Origin: Alitiscatomonas aceti
GTDB lineage: Bacteria > Bacillota > Clostridia > Lachnospirales > Lachnospiraceae
DNA: 64,000 nt
Direction: 5' to 3'
NCBI RefSeq assembly: GCF_025567195.1
Contig: NZ_JAOQJF010000001.1
Span: forward strand, 124,001-188,000
Part shown: positions 33,532 to 42,332 of the stretch, piece after piece
Layout of the letters: every line of letters starts with the position of its first letter
Position numbering within the stretch: the first letter of the stretch is position 1
The notes under the pieces: generated by a model
Told to the model about the DNA's origin: nothing
Databases searched by the model: none
What the model saw: the letters and a program-made list of their open reading frames with translations, nothing else
Translations under genes and position numbers: made by a program

Positions 33532-36111
33532 TTACTGGGCTAACGGTTTTCTGCCGTGGCACTGTTTATATTTTTTACCGGATCCGCAGGGACAGGGATC
33601 GTTGGGGTAGATCTTCTGGGCGGCCCGTCTCTGGGGAGTTCTGGCGGCCGTGTTGTCCCTGTTGGTGCCTGTCACCCGGGCCGCAGCCTCTCTCTCGATC
33701 TTCTGCTCCACACGGATATGGCAGAGGATGCGGACCGTATCTTCACGGATGGCAGAGGACATATCCTCAAACATCTCATATCCGCTCATCTTATACTCTA
33801 CCAGCGGATCCCTCTGGCCATAGGCCTGAAGGCCGATCCCCTGGCGGAGCTGGTCCATATCGTCGATATGGGACATCCACTTATTGTCGATCACCTTTAA
33901 GAGCACCACCCGCTCGATCTCACGGATCTGCTCTGCATCCGGGAATTCTGCTTCCTTGGCCTCATAGAACTTGGTGGCCTTTTCCTTTAAGGCGTGCTTC
34001 AGTTCATCCTTCTTCATATGACGGATCTCGTCATTGAGCTCCAGGGGCTTTAAGGGAATGATCGGAAGAATCAGCTCGTTCAGCTCCTTAAAGTTCCACT
34101 TATCCGCAGACTGCTCGTCTCCAATGGACATATCCACAGCGCCTTCCACGATGTCGTTGAGCATCTTCATGATCACGTTGCGCATGTTCTCTCCGTTTAA
34201 TACCTGGAGACGCTCTGCGTAGATCACCTCACGCTGCTCGTTCATGACTTCATCGTATTTTAACAGGTTCTCACGGATCCCGTAGTTATTTGTCTCAATC
34301 TTTTTCTGGGCCTTTTCGATGGCTGTGGACAGCATCTTATGCTCGATCTGCTCGTTCTCCGGAACTCCCAGGGCATTAAACATGCTCATAAGCTTATCTG
34401 AACCGAAGAGACGCATCAGGTCGTCCTCCAGGGACAGGTAGAAACGGGATTCACCCGGATCGCCCTGACGGCCGGAACGGCCGCGGAGCTGGTTGTCGAT
34501 ACGTCTGGACTCATGGCGCTCCGTACCAATGATCTTTAAGCCGCCCAGGGCCTTGGATTCGTCATCCAGCTTGATATCCGTACCACGGCCGGCCATGTTG
34601 GTGGCAATGGTCACAGCGCCGTGTACGCCGGCCTCTGCAACGATCTCCGCCTCCAGCTCATGGAACTTGGCGTTTAATACCTTATGGGGAACTCCGCGCT
34701 TTTTCAGCATGTGGCTTAACATTTCGGAGGTCTCGATGGTGATGGTGCCCACCAGCACCGGCTGTCCCTTTTCATGGGCCTTTACGATTTCCTCCACCAC
34801 AGCGTGGAATTTTTCCTTCTTCGTCTTATAAACGGCATCCTCCAGATCCTTACGGACCACCGGACGGTTGGTGGGGATCACGATAACATCCATTCCGTAG
34901 ATATTCCGGAACTCCCGCTCCTCTGTCTGGGCCGTACCGGTCATACCGGCCTTCTTGCGGAACTTATTAAAGAAGTTCTGGAAGGTGATGGTGGCCAGGG
35001 TCCTGGACTCTCTTCTTACGTTTACGTGCTCCTTCGCCTCGATGGCCTGGTGGAGACCGTCGGAATACCGGCGGCCCGGCATGATACGGCCGGTGAACTC
35101 GTCAACGATCAGCACCTCGTCATCCTTTACTACATAATCCTTATCCCGGAACATCATGTAATTGGCGCGGAGGGCCAGGATGATGTTGTGCTGGATCTCC
35201 AGGTTCTCCGGATCAGCCAGGTTTTCAATATGGAAGAACTGCTCTACCTTCTTAACGCCCTCGGCCGTTAAGTTTACCACCTTATCCTTTTCGTTTACGA
35301 TAAAGTCTCCGGTCTCTTCGATCTCCTCGCCCATGATGGCGTTGAACTTATTGAACTCTCCGGACTCCTCGCCCCGGGTCAGCTGCCTTGCCAGCACATC
35401 GCAGACCTCGTAGAGCTTTGTGGATTTTCCGCTCTGGCCGGAAATGATCAGAGGTGTTCTGGCTTCATCGATGAGGACAGAGTCCACCTCGTCGATGATA
35501 CAGTAATCCAGGTCTCTCAGCACCATCTGCTCTTTGTAGATGGCCATGTTGTCGCGGAGATAGTCAAAGCCCAGCTCGTTGTTGGTCACATAGGTGATAT
35601 CGCAGTTATAGGCGGCCTTTCTCTCTTCGGAGGTCATGGAGTTTAATACCACGCCCACTTTAAGGCCTAAGAATTCATGGACCTGTCCCATCCACTCGGC
35701 GTCACGCTTTGCCAGATAGTCGTTGACCGTTACGATCTGGACGCCCTTTCCGGACAGCGCGTTTAAGTAGGCCGGACATGTGGACACAAGGGTCTTTCCT
35801 TCACCGGTCTTCATCTCTGCGATACGGCCCTGGTGCAGGACGATACCGCCGATGAGCTGGACCGGATAATGCTCCATTTTTAAGGTTCTTTTTGCTGCTT
35901 CCCGGACGGTGGCAAAGGCCTCCGGAAGAAGATCATCCAGAGTCTCTCCGGCTGCCAGGCGCTCTTTAAACTTCCTGGTCTGGTCCTTTAACTCCTCGTC
36001 GCTCATTTTCTGCATTTCCGGACGCAGCTTTTCAATTTTATCAATAATCGGGTAGATCAGCTTCAGCTCCCGCTCACTGTGCGTTCCAAATACTTTTTCA
36101 ACAAGATTCAT
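33532..36111 (-). CDS. secA: Preprotein translocase ATPase SecA
   Basis: 859-residue motor of the Sec export pathway at the cytoplasmic membrane. It has Walker A AEMKTGEGKTLV, Walker B VDSVLIDEARTPLIISG, an MAGRGTDIKL helicase motif and the GRSGRQGDPG motif. The C-terminal zinc-binding tail DPCPCGSGKKYKQCHG also binds SecB or phospholipid. The ATG at 36111 follows AGGAG 8 bases upstream; the longer reading covers the leader. Its promoter is at 36196-36224. It is followed by prfB. Confidence 0.98.
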   Translation of the reverse strand: MNLVEKVFGTHSERELKLIYPIIDKIEKLRPEMQKMSDEELKDQTRKFKERLAAGETLDDLLPEAFATVREAAKRTLKMEHYPVQLIGGIVLHQGRIAEMKTGEGKTLVSTCPAYLNALSGKGVQIVTVNDYLAKRDAEWMGQVHEFLGLKVGVVLNSMTSEERKAAYNCDITYVTNNELGFDYLRDNMAIYKEQMVLRDLDYCIIDEVDSVLIDEARTPLIISGQSGKSTKLYEVCDVLARQLTRGEESGEFNKFNAIMGEEIEETGDFIVNEKDKVVNLTAEGVKKVEQFFHIENLADPENLEIQHNIILALRANYMMFRDKDYVVKDDEVLIVDEFTGRIMPGRRYSDGLHQAIEAKEHVNVRRESRTLATITFQNFFNKFRKKAGMTGTAQTEEREFRNIYGMDVIVIPTNRPVVRKDLEDAVYKTKKEKFHAVVEEIVKAHEKGQPVLVGTITIETSEMLSHMLKKRGVPHKVLNAKFHELEAEIVAEAGVHGAVTIATNMAGRGTDIKLDDESKALGGLKIIGTERHESRRIDNQLRGRSGRQGDPGESRFYLSLEDDLMRLFGSDKLMSMFNALGVPENEQIEHKMLSTAIEKAQKKIETNNYGIRENLLKYDEVMNEQREVIYAERLQVLNGENMRNVIMKMLNDIVEGAVDMSIGDEQSADKWNFKELNELILPIIPLKPLELNDEIRHMKKDELKHALKEKATKFYEAKEAEFPDAEQIREIERVVLLKVIDNKWMSHIDDMDQLRQGIGLQAYGQRDPLVEYKMSGYEMFEDMSSAIREDTVRILCHIRVEQKIEREAAARVTGTNRDNTAARTPQRRAAQKIYPNDPCPCGSGKKYKQCHGRKPLAQ

Positions 36112-36195
36112 TCTGCACGCTCCTAAATCTAAAACATTCTTTTTCCCCGGCTTTCTGTGGCCGGAGGACAATTCTGCTATCATACAATCCTTTAT

Positions 36196-36224
36196 ATTCT
36201 ATCACCTTCATACGGTTTATTCAA
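36196..36224 (-). promoter_or_regulatory. Promoter of secA-prfB
   Basis: Minus-strand TTGAAT, 17 bases, TAGAAT, about 85 bases before the secA ATG. Confidence 0.7.
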
Positions 36225-36370
36225 TGCTTTCCTTTTTTTTTAACAATTTAGACATATTTCTGTCCATGGCTCCGGCCGCCGGATGGGACCATTCCGCCGC
36301 TTTCACCCGCCTGGAATGTAAAATTATTGTAAACTGGCAGATTGCACAAACCATACATTCGATTTTCTGG

Positions 36371-36496
36371 TTATCCACTTTATCCACCGTCGTCCACAAA
36401 ACTTTTGTTGAAAGTTGTCCCCCCTGTTTTTCCTTTATTTTACTGAAAAATGCACTTATACACCAAGTTATCCACATTATCCACAATTTATCCCAT
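36371..36496 (-). promoter_or_regulatory. Cluster of DnaA boxes between secA and hpf
   Basis: Two abutting pairs with an exact 9-bp step are present: TTATCCACT at 36371 with TTATCCACC at 36380, and consensus TTATCCACA at both 36468 and 36477. A partial box TTATCCCAT follows at 36488 and TCGTCCACA at 36390. Flanks are AT-rich. The 629-base region 36112-36740 has no gene I support. There is no dnaA or dnaN here and no change in overall gene orientation, so it is probably a DnaA-titrating or regulatory site and not oriC. Confidence 0.75.
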
Positions 36497-36681
36497 GGTT
36501 GATTCCTATTTTTCGGTGGACGCGTAATTTTTCATATTTTTGTACACATCTCATAAAATTCACTTTTTCGACCAGTTTTTCCAGCAAAACCATTGACAAA
36601 TGGCGAAGGCTGTCGATAGTACCCCTATCGTTTTACAGATCTGTACACCCCTTCAAGTTGTCGCACCTTTTATAATTTTAG

Positions 36682-36710
36682 TTGTTTTTTACAGAATTAT
36701 ATGCTATAAT
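36682..36710 (+). promoter_or_regulatory. Promoter of hpf
   Basis: TTGTTT, 17 bases, TATAAT, 30 bases before the ATG. Confidence 0.8.
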
Positions 36711-36740
36711 AAGACCATCCCAAAAGAAGGAGTTGATTCT

Positions 36741-37268
36741 ATGCGTTATATCATCAGCGGAAAGAACATCGACATTACACCAGGTTTAAAAGAAGCAGCA
36801 GAAAATAAGATCGGAAAGCTGGAACGCTATTTTTCTCCTGATACGGAAGTACAGGTAACCATGAGCGTAGAGAAAGGACGCCAGAAAATTGAGGTAACGA
36901 TCCCTGTCAAAGGCAGCATCATCCGTGCCGAACAGGATTCCAATGATATGTATGTTTCCATTGACCTTGTGGAAGAGATCATCGAACGTCAGATCAAAAA
37001 ATATAAAACAAAACTCATTGATAAGAAACAGAGTGCGCTTTCCTTCAGTGAGGCCTTCCTGCAGGAGGAGCCGGAGCATGAGGAGACCATAAAGATCGTA
37101 AAGACCAAACGCTTCGCAATGAAGCCTATGGATCCGGAGGAGGCCTGCATCCAGATGGAGCTTCTGGGCCACAACTTCTTTATGTTCCTGAACGCAGATA
37201 CCAACGAGGTCAATGTTGTTTATAAGAGAAAATCAAATTCCTATGGTCTGATCGAACCGGAATTCTAA
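36741..37268 (+). CDS. hpf: Ribosome hibernation promoting factor, long form
   Basis: 175-residue ribosome-associated protein that dimerises 70S ribosomes into inactive 100S particles. The N-terminal S30AE domain starts MRYIISGKNIDITPGLKEA. The C-terminal dimerisation domain holds RFAMKPMDPEEACIQMELLGHNFFMFLN and VVYKRKSNSYGLIEPE. The long form is usual in Firmicutes. The ATG at 36741 has AAGGAG 8 bases upstream; a longer reading runs through the promoter. The DnaA-box cluster lies 250 bases upstream. Confidence 0.96.
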   Translation: MRYIISGKNIDITPGLKEAAENKIGKLERYFSPDTEVQVTMSVEKGRQKIEVTIPVKGSIIRAEQDSNDMYVSIDLVEEIIERQIKKYKTKLIDKKQSALSFSEAFLQEEPEHEETIKIVKTKRFAMKPMDPEEACIQMELLGHNFFMFLNADTNEVNVVYKRKSNSYGLIEPEF

Positions 37269-37296
37269 TGACCCCCATGGACAAGCTTTTTAAAGG

Positions 37297-37328
37297 CCGG
37301 TGCGCGGAATCTCCCGCACCGGTCTTTT
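37297..37328 (+). terminator. Terminator of hpf
   Basis: CCGGTGCG (37297-37304) and CGCACCGG (37315-37322), then TCTTTTT. It ends only 20 bases before the next ATG, so readthrough would be the only way for hpf transcription to reach the flavodoxin-like gene. Confidence 0.85.
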
Positions 37329-37348
37329 TATGAAAGAGAGGAATCACA

Positions 37349-37846
37349 ATGAAAATATCCATCGTTTACCATTCATCCACAGGCCGCACAGAGGCAGCCG
37401 CAAAAGAGATCGTCAAAGGCATTGAGGCCGTAGAGGACATGGAGGCCGTTCTGATCCCCGTTTCATCCTTCAGTGAAAAAAAGGACGAGTATGTAAAGGA
37501 GCTCCAGGAATCCGCCGGCGTATTATTCGGAACGCCGGATTATTATGCCGCTGAATCCTGGCAGCTAAAGCAGTGGCTGGATACCTGCCCTGTAAGCCTG
37601 GGCGGAAAGCTGGGCGGCGCCTTCGCCACCTCCAATGTTCCCCAGGGCGGCCCGGTCATGGCCATCGAAAGCATCCTGACCCAGCTCCTGGTAAAGGGAA
37701 TGCTGGTCTACTCCGGCGGGACCAGCCTTGGAAAACCCAATATCCATCTGGGGCCTGTATGTACCGGGCCGGAAATGACTGGAATGGACCTCTTCCCCGT
37801 ATTTGGACAGCGCTTCGCCTCCAAAGCAGCCGAGCTCTTCAGGTAA
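37349..37846 (+). CDS. Flavodoxin-family protein (WrbA/FMN-reductase like)
   Basis: 165-residue flavodoxin-fold protein. The FMN phosphate loop HSSTGRTEAAAKEI (residues 8-21) and the second loop FGTPDYYAAESWQLKQWLD are typical, as is the FATSNVPQGGP segment. Probable role is FMN-based electron transfer or quinone/NAD(P)H reduction. GAGAGGAATC precedes the start at suitable distance. No promoter is evident between the hpf terminator and the gene. Confidence 0.85.
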   Translation: MKISIVYHSSTGRTEAAAKEIVKGIEAVEDMEAVLIPVSSFSEKKDEYVKELQESAGVLFGTPDYYAAESWQLKQWLDTCPVSLGGKLGGAFATSNVPQGGPVMAIESILTQLLVKGMLVYSGGTSLGKPNIHLGPVCTGPEMTGMDLFPVFGQRFASKAAELFR

Positions 37847-37877
37847 GCTCCGTAAATAGGACGTACATTCCTAAGAC

Positions 37878-37927
37878 AAAAATGTCCCCTGGCTATCCAT
37901 AATAACTGGTGGCCAGGGGACATTTTT
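37878..37927. terminator. Bidirectional terminator, flavodoxin-like gene and sdaAA
   Basis: Perfect 16-bp stem AAAAATGTCCCCTGGC / GCCAGGGGACATTTTT with an 18-base loop. Confidence 0.95.
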
Positions 37928-37936
37928 GTTTTGATC

Positions 37937-38830
37937 CTATTTTTTCATTTTATTCCGTTTATTCGCACATGCCATACAATTCTCGCAGGCGCTCTTGGCA
38001 ACAGCCATACCGCCCAGAGAGGTCTCCCTGAGCTCCGATGGGATGGAACGTCCCACGGCGTACATGACCCCAATGGTCTCGTCGATGGGCGTGATGCTCT
38101 TTACGCCTGCCAGAGAAAGCTCCGCAGAGATCAGCGCATTGGAAGCGCCCATGGCGTTCCGGTTCTGGCAGGGATTCTCCACCAGGCCGCCGATGGGGTC
38201 ACAGACCAGACCCAGGATGTTGACCATGGCAAAGGAGGCCGCGTCCATGCACTGCCTCGGAGTGCCTCCAAAAAGCTCCACAGCCGCCGATGCAGCCATG
38301 GCGCTGGCAGACCCCACCTCTGCCTGGCAGCCGCCCTCTGCTCCCGCTGTGGTGGCGTTTCTGGTGATCAGATAGCCGATGGCAGCCGCGTTGAACAGTG
38401 CCTGGCAGATCTCGTCATCGGTAAAGCCGTACTGCTCCTGGAGAGCGCAGAGGGTTCCCGGGATCACGCCGGAGGAACCGGCTGTGGGAGCCGCCACGAT
38501 AAGTCCCATGGAAGCGTTGACCTCCAGGACGCCCACCGCATAGGCAATGGCCTTGGAGACCACGTCGCCGCAGATATTTTTTCCCTGCTCCCGTAAGGCG
38601 TGGAGCTTCTTGCTCTCTCCACCGATCATGCCGCCCATGCTGACGATGTCCTCCTTCAGGGGCTTCTTTACCGCCGCCTGCATGATGGAAAAGGCCTTTT
38701 TCATTCTGGCTTTTGTCTTTTCCCCGTCCTGCTCCAGGAACGTGGTCTCCCGCTCGAACATGGCCTCGGAGATCTTTTTATTTTCTTTTTCACAGTATTC
38801 TAAAAGCTGCGCACCGTTGATAAAATTCAT
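37937..38830 (-). CDS. sdaAA: L-serine dehydratase, iron-sulfur-dependent, alpha subunit
   Basis: 297-residue catalytic subunit that deaminates L-serine to pyruvate and ammonia using a [4Fe-4S] cluster. Cluster cysteines are expected in AEGGCQAEVGSAS, GLVCDPIGG and ENPCQNRN, all present. The N-terminal GGMIGGESKKL and AAPTAGSSGVIPG motifs match the family. It lies 15 bases after sdaAB, last of the trxB-nlpC-sdaAB-sdaAA run. Confidence 0.95.
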   Translation of the reverse strand: MNFINGAQLLEYCEKENKKISEAMFERETTFLEQDGEKTKARMKKAFSIMQAAVKKPLKEDIVSMGGMIGGESKKLHALREQGKNICGDVVSKAIAYAVGVLEVNASMGLIVAAPTAGSSGVIPGTLCALQEQYGFTDDEICQALFNAAAIGYLITRNATTAGAEGGCQAEVGSASAMAASAAVELFGGTPRQCMDAASFAMVNILGLVCDPIGGLVENPCQNRNAMGASNALISAELSLAGVKSITPIDETIGVMYAVGRSIPSELRETSLGGMAVAKSACENCMACANKRNKMKK

Positions 38831-38845
38831 ATCCCTTTCCCTCCG

Positions 38846-39523
38846 TTAATCCAGCTGGATGGCCGGCACTACCAGCACATTTGTCACTGATTCCACGCCC
38901 TTTAAGGCGCTGACTACCTGGTTTGACACATTGGTATCCACTTCGATGATGGCGTAAGCCCGTTTTCCCTTGCTCTCCCGGTAAAGGCGCAGGGAACCGA
39001 TGTTCAGATCGTAGGCGCTTAAAACCGTGGTCACAAAGGCCAGGGTCCCCTTCTTGTCCACATGCTCCACCACTAACGTGCAGTAATTGCCCGTCAGCTC
39101 CACATCCACGCCGTTGAGCCTTGTGATCACCGCATTTCCGCCGCCGATGGATTTTCCCCGCAGGGACACAACGCTCCCGTCCTTATCCGTCACGTAGATA
39201 TCCACGGTATTGGGATAGATCTCCTTGTCTGTAAAGTTCTCTTCAAAGGAAAACGCCAGGCCGGCCTCCTTTGCGTGCTCAAAAGAATCCCGGATCCGCT
39301 CATCGTCGGGATGGTATCCCAGGATACCGCCCACCAGGGCCCGGTCCGTACCATGGCCATGGTACGTTCTTGCAAAAGAGCCGTAAAGCACAAATTTCAC
39401 AGACACAGCCCTTTCTACCATACGGCCCGCAACAAAGGCGATCCGCAGCGCTCCTGCTGTGTGGGAGCTGGAGGGACCGATCATATTTGGTCCCAGAATA
39501 TCAAACGTTCCAATCTCGTTCAT
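38846..39523 (-). CDS. sdaAB: L-serine dehydratase, iron-sulfur-dependent, beta subunit
   Basis: 225-residue partner of SdaAA. The N-terminal SDH beta domain has ILGPNMIGPSSSHTAGALRIA, and a C-terminal ACT domain (about 145-225) starts YCTLVVEHVDKKGTLAFVTTVLS. The ACT domain suggests allosteric control, often by serine. The two-gene split enzyme is the normal Firmicutes form. Confidence 0.95.
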   Translation of the reverse strand: MNEIGTFDILGPNMIGPSSSHTAGALRIAFVAGRMVERAVSVKFVLYGSFARTYHGHGTDRALVGGILGYHPDDERIRDSFEHAKEAGLAFSFEENFTDKEIYPNTVDIYVTDKDGSVVSLRGKSIGGGNAVITRLNGVDVELTGNYCTLVVEHVDKKGTLAFVTTVLSAYDLNIGSLRLYRESKGKRAYAIIEVDTNVSNQVVSALKGVESVTNVLVVPAIQLD

Positions 39524-39545
39524 ACCCTTTGATTCCTCCTGAATG

Positions 39546-40916
39546 TTAATTTAAAAACGTAACCGCCTTATACGGCGTCCTGTAATATGCAGTTGTGGTC
39601 ATGATCCCATTTTTAGGCGTGCTGGCGTGGATGATCTGTCCGCCGCCGATGTACAGGGCCACATGGTTGATGTAGTCGCCGCTGGCGTAGAACAGCAGAT
39701 CTCCCGGCTGGACCGAATCGATGGGGATCTCTTTTCCCTTGGCCGCCTGGTCCCTGGAGCTCCTTCCGGTGCTGATCCCGAAGTGCTCAAAGATCTTCAT
39801 CGTAAAGCCTGAGCAGTCCGCTCCCTCTGTAAGGCTTGTCCCGCCGTATACATAGGGATTTCCCAGGAACTGCTTTGCATAAGCCACAATGGCTGTTCGG
39901 GTGGCAGAGGCCAGCTCTGCGCTTCCGGGGCCGGACGGAGCCAGGATCCCCTGGGAAGCGTCCGTATCCCCGCCGGGACCGGACTGGCTGCCGATGGTTC
40001 CGGAATTTCCAGAGCCAGCTCCGCTGTCCGGGCTATTGGTTCCGGAACCTCCAGCGTTCCCGCTGCTTCCGCTGCCTCCAGGCCCGGACTGGCTTCCAAC
40101 ACCCGTATTCTGGCCCTCCGCAGGCTTCATCGGGTTCTTGGAGACCGGCTCCTCATTGGGGTTTGCCTGGATAAAACCGATCTCCGACGAGGAGATCTCC
40201 GGTGAGATCACGGTGCCTTCATTCTGGACGCCCTCCTCTTTCCGAAGCTGTTCCATGGCGGCGATGGCCTCCTGGGCCTCCTTCTGGAGCTTTTCCGTTT
40301 CCTCTTTCTTTTTCTTTTCTTCCTCTACGCTGACCGCCTGGTCGAACTCCACCCGCTGGGTGATATAGTCCTTATGTACATAGCCGCTCAGCTCATAGTC
40401 CACCTGGATCTGTACAAAATCGCCCTCTTCCTTTGTGGCGATGTATTCGGCATCCCTGGACAAAAGCGTCAGCGTGGCGCTGGTGGTGTTGGGTTCCTCC
40501 CTGAGCCGCAGAGTATCGGTATTGATGGTAGCGTATACGGTTCCCACCTGCTTTGCAACCTTCTCCGCCTCCGCTCCGGTGATAAAATATTCTGCTTTTA
40601 TGTATCCGTTGACAGAGCCGGACTGGATCTGATACCAGGCGCCGCCCTCGCCGTCCACGGTTTTTAAAATAGTGGCTGCGCAGTTATTATAGATCTTTCC
40701 AACGATGCCGCTGCTGGTGTTGGGCTCGGTCCGCACATTGACATAATTGCTCACCCGGGAAATGGCCACATTGGCGTACGCCTCCCCGTTGGAGCCCACC
40801 ACCGGGATCCCCAGGCGGGGGCTGGTCTGGGCCGCCGTATCTGCGTAAACCGTCGCAGGAGCCAGCATAAGCGCCAGGGCGCATCCAACGGTCAGTATGA
40901 TCTTTCTGTTTTTCAT
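39546..40916 (-). CDS. Secreted NlpC/P60 peptidoglycan endopeptidase with SH3 domains
   Basis: 456-residue exported wall hydrolase. The signal peptide is MKNRKIILTVGCALALMLAPA, cut near VYADTA. Two bacterial SH3 domains follow (about 50-110 with NYVNVRTEPNTSSGIVGKI, and 125-190 with TLRLREEPNTTSATL). Next come a Lys/Glu coiled stretch (200-230), a low-complexity Gly/Ser/Asn linker (265-330), and a C-terminal NlpC/P60 domain. Catalytic Cys is in EGADCSGFTMK, with His in INHVALYIGGG and IIHAS. It cleaves stem-peptide bonds. It sits between trxB and sdaAB with short gaps. Confidence 0.93.
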   Translation of the reverse strand: MKNRKIILTVGCALALMLAPATVYADTAAQTSPRLGIPVVGSNGEAYANVAISRVSNYVNVRTEPNTSSGIVGKIYNNCAATILKTVDGEGGAWYQIQSGSVNGYIKAEYFITGAEAEKVAKQVGTVYATINTDTLRLREEPNTTSATLTLLSRDAEYIATKEEGDFVQIQVDYELSGYVHKDYITQRVEFDQAVSVEEEKKKKEETEKLQKEAQEAIAAMEQLRKEEGVQNEGTVISPEISSSEIGFIQANPNEEPVSKNPMKPAEGQNTGVGSQSGPGGSGSSGNAGGSGTNSPDSGAGSGNSGTIGSQSGPGGDTDASQGILAPSGPGSAELASATRTAIVAYAKQFLGNPYVYGGTSLTEGADCSGFTMKIFEHFGISTGRSSRDQAAKGKEIPIDSVQPGDLLFYASGDYINHVALYIGGGQIIHASTPKNGIMTTTAYYRTPYKAVTFLN

Positions 40917-40931
40917 TCTGTCTTTCCTTCC

Positions 40932-41906
40932 TTATTGCTGTCCGTTTAAATACCGCTCTGCGCTGGTCACACAGTTGGCTCCGTCAGCCACGGCTGTAAC
41001 GATCTGGCGCAGGTTCTTCGTGCGCACGTCTCCGGCCGCAAAGATCCCAGGCTGGGACGTTTTTCCATCCTCTCCCGCCAGGATATAATGGCCTCCGTCC
41101 ATGGCCACCAGGTCCTCCAGGCCCTCTGTATTGGGAGAGATCCCCACGGCAATGAACACGCCGTCCACGGGAAGCTCCCTCTTTTCTCCCGTTTTTTTAT
41201 TGGTGAGGCTTAAGGATTCCACCTTGTTTTCCCCGTTGATGGAATCTGCCACCGTGTCCCAGAGGATCTCTACATTTTCCATCTCCATCAGCTTTTTCTG
41301 GAGGCTCTTTGCTCCTCTGAGCTCGTTCCGGCGGTGGATCAGATATACCTTCTCACAGATCCTTGCCAGGAAAATAGCGTCCTCGATGGCCACGTCTCCG
41401 CCTCCCACCACGGCGGCTGTCTTCTTTTTAAAGAAGGCTCCGTCACAGGTGGCGCAATAGGAAACGCCCATGCCCATGAGCCGTTCCTCACCGGGAACGT
41501 CCAGCTTTCTGTGGCGGGCGCCTGTGGCGATGATCACTGTCCTTGCCAGATACGTGCCGTTTTCCCCGTTCAGCTTCCAAAGAACAGGGCCGCCGTCTCC
41601 GGCCTCAGCAGCCCTTAAAAGGCCCTCGCCGTCCTCTCCGGCCTGTTGGATCCCGATGATGGAGTCCTCGGCAAATTCTGCTCCCAGCCGGTCCGCATGC
41701 TCCCGGAATTTCATTCCCAGGTCAAAGCCGTTGATTCCCGGAAGGCCGGCGTAATTATCTACCTCGTAGGTGGTCAGCACCTGTCCGCCGCTGACCATCT
41801 CTTTTTCTATTACCAGTGTCTTTAATTCTGCTCTCTGGGCGTATATGGAGGCTCCAAGGCCCGCCGGGCCGGAACCTAAGATCACAAGATCATAAATCTG
41901 TTCCAT
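40932..41906 (-). CDS. trxB: Thioredoxin reductase
   Basis: 324-residue FAD enzyme that reduces thioredoxin with NAD(P)H. It starts MEQIYDLVILGSGPAGLGASIYAQ with the FAD GxGxxG. The redox-active pair Cys151-Cys154 lies in SYCATCDGAFF, and the NAD(P)H site is AVVGGGDVAIEDA. An extra stretch of about 20 residues (88-110, EDGEGLLRAAEAGDGG) enlarges one loop. The ATG at 41906 follows GGGAGGAG; the longer reading lacks a start. It heads a four-gene run into nlpC/P60 and sdaAB-sdaAA. Confidence 0.95.
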   Translation of the reverse strand: MEQIYDLVILGSGPAGLGASIYAQRAELKTLVIEKEMVSGGQVLTTYEVDNYAGLPGINGFDLGMKFREHADRLGAEFAEDSIIGIQQAGEDGEGLLRAAEAGDGGPVLWKLNGENGTYLARTVIIATGARHRKLDVPGEERLMGMGVSYCATCDGAFFKKKTAAVVGGGDVAIEDAIFLARICEKVYLIHRRNELRGAKSLQKKLMEMENVEILWDTVADSINGENKVESLSLTNKKTGEKRELPVDGVFIAVGISPNTEGLEDLVAMDGGHYILAGEDGKTSQPGIFAAGDVRTKNLRQIVTAVADGANCVTSAERYLNGQQ

Positions 41907-42015
41907 GCTCTCCTCCCATTCCTGTCTCCGCCTCCCGGACCTGGATATCCATTGGAAACCAGGCCGTTCCGGCCGCAGACATTCCATTTTTCGGCCTGGT
42001 CCTTCCCAGGCACAT
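41890..42015 (-). CDS. Candidate 41-codon leader ORF overlapping trxB start
   Basis: Begins MCLGRTRPKNGMSAAGTAWF behind AAGGAGGAATT, a better ribosome site than that of trxB. It ends TGA inside the sixth trxB codon, in another frame. It resembles no family I know, and is Gly/Arg-rich. The predicted trxB promoter -10 (42027-42032) would start mRNA only a few bases before this ATG, so it may be a leaderless-like or spurious ORF. Listed because the ribosome site and overlap would couple it to trxB. Confidence 0.3.
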   Translation of the reverse strand: MCLGRTRPKNGMSAAGTAWFPMDIQVREAETGMGGEHGTDL

Positions 42016-42026
42016 AATTCCTCCTT

Positions 42027-42056
42027 AGTATATCACAGTCCTGGGAAAGAATACAA
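42027..42056 (-). promoter_or_regulatory. Probable promoter of trxB operon
   Basis: Minus-strand TTGTAT, 18 bases, TATACT. Confidence 0.6.
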
Positions 42057-42110
42057 ACGGTTTTCCAGGAAATATTCGTGGCATTATTGTGGCAGCTCCT
42101 GGCCTTTCCC

Positions 42111-42139
42111 TGGAAAAACGATTCCGGAGCGTGTATAAT
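42111..42139 (+). promoter_or_regulatory. Promoter of SDR reductase gene
   Basis: TGGAAA, 17 bases, TATAAT. It leaves an unusually long leader of about 185 bases before the ATG at 42333. Confidence 0.7.
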
Positions 42140-42173
42140 AAAGCTGCGGCAGCGATAAAGATTTTCTGTCCAT

Positions 42174-42300
42174 GGGAATTTTCCCGAACATAAAAATTTG
42201 GGGAAATTCATAGTTTTTGGGAAAATAATTTTTCTCGGAAAATTTTAGTTTTTAGAAAATATTTTCAGGGAAAATGGTAAGATCTTTCTGGGAATCCCAG
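42174..42300 (+). promoter_or_regulatory. Cluster of AT-rich palindromes in the SDR leader
   Basis: Within the predicted leader lie GGGAATTTTCCC (42174), GAAAATAATTTTTC (42221), AAAATTTT (42239), the perfect GAAAATATTTTC (42255), and the hairpin CTGGGAATCCCAG (42288-42300). The repeated GAAAA-TTTTC theme suggests several copies of one operator or a structured leader. No known riboswitch is recognised. Confidence 0.45.
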
Positions 42301-42332
42301 GAAACTGCCTGCAAGTGAAAGGAGACATACGT

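Noticed and set aside
36217..36486. 89-codon minus-strand frame over the DnaA boxes
   Set aside because: It starts at a GTG inside a DnaA box, has no ribosome site and no protein-like pattern.
36371..36496. Calling the DnaA-box cluster oriC
   Set aside because: No dnaA, dnaN, recF or gyrase genes are adjacent, and gene orientation does not switch here. The flanking genes are secA and hpf.
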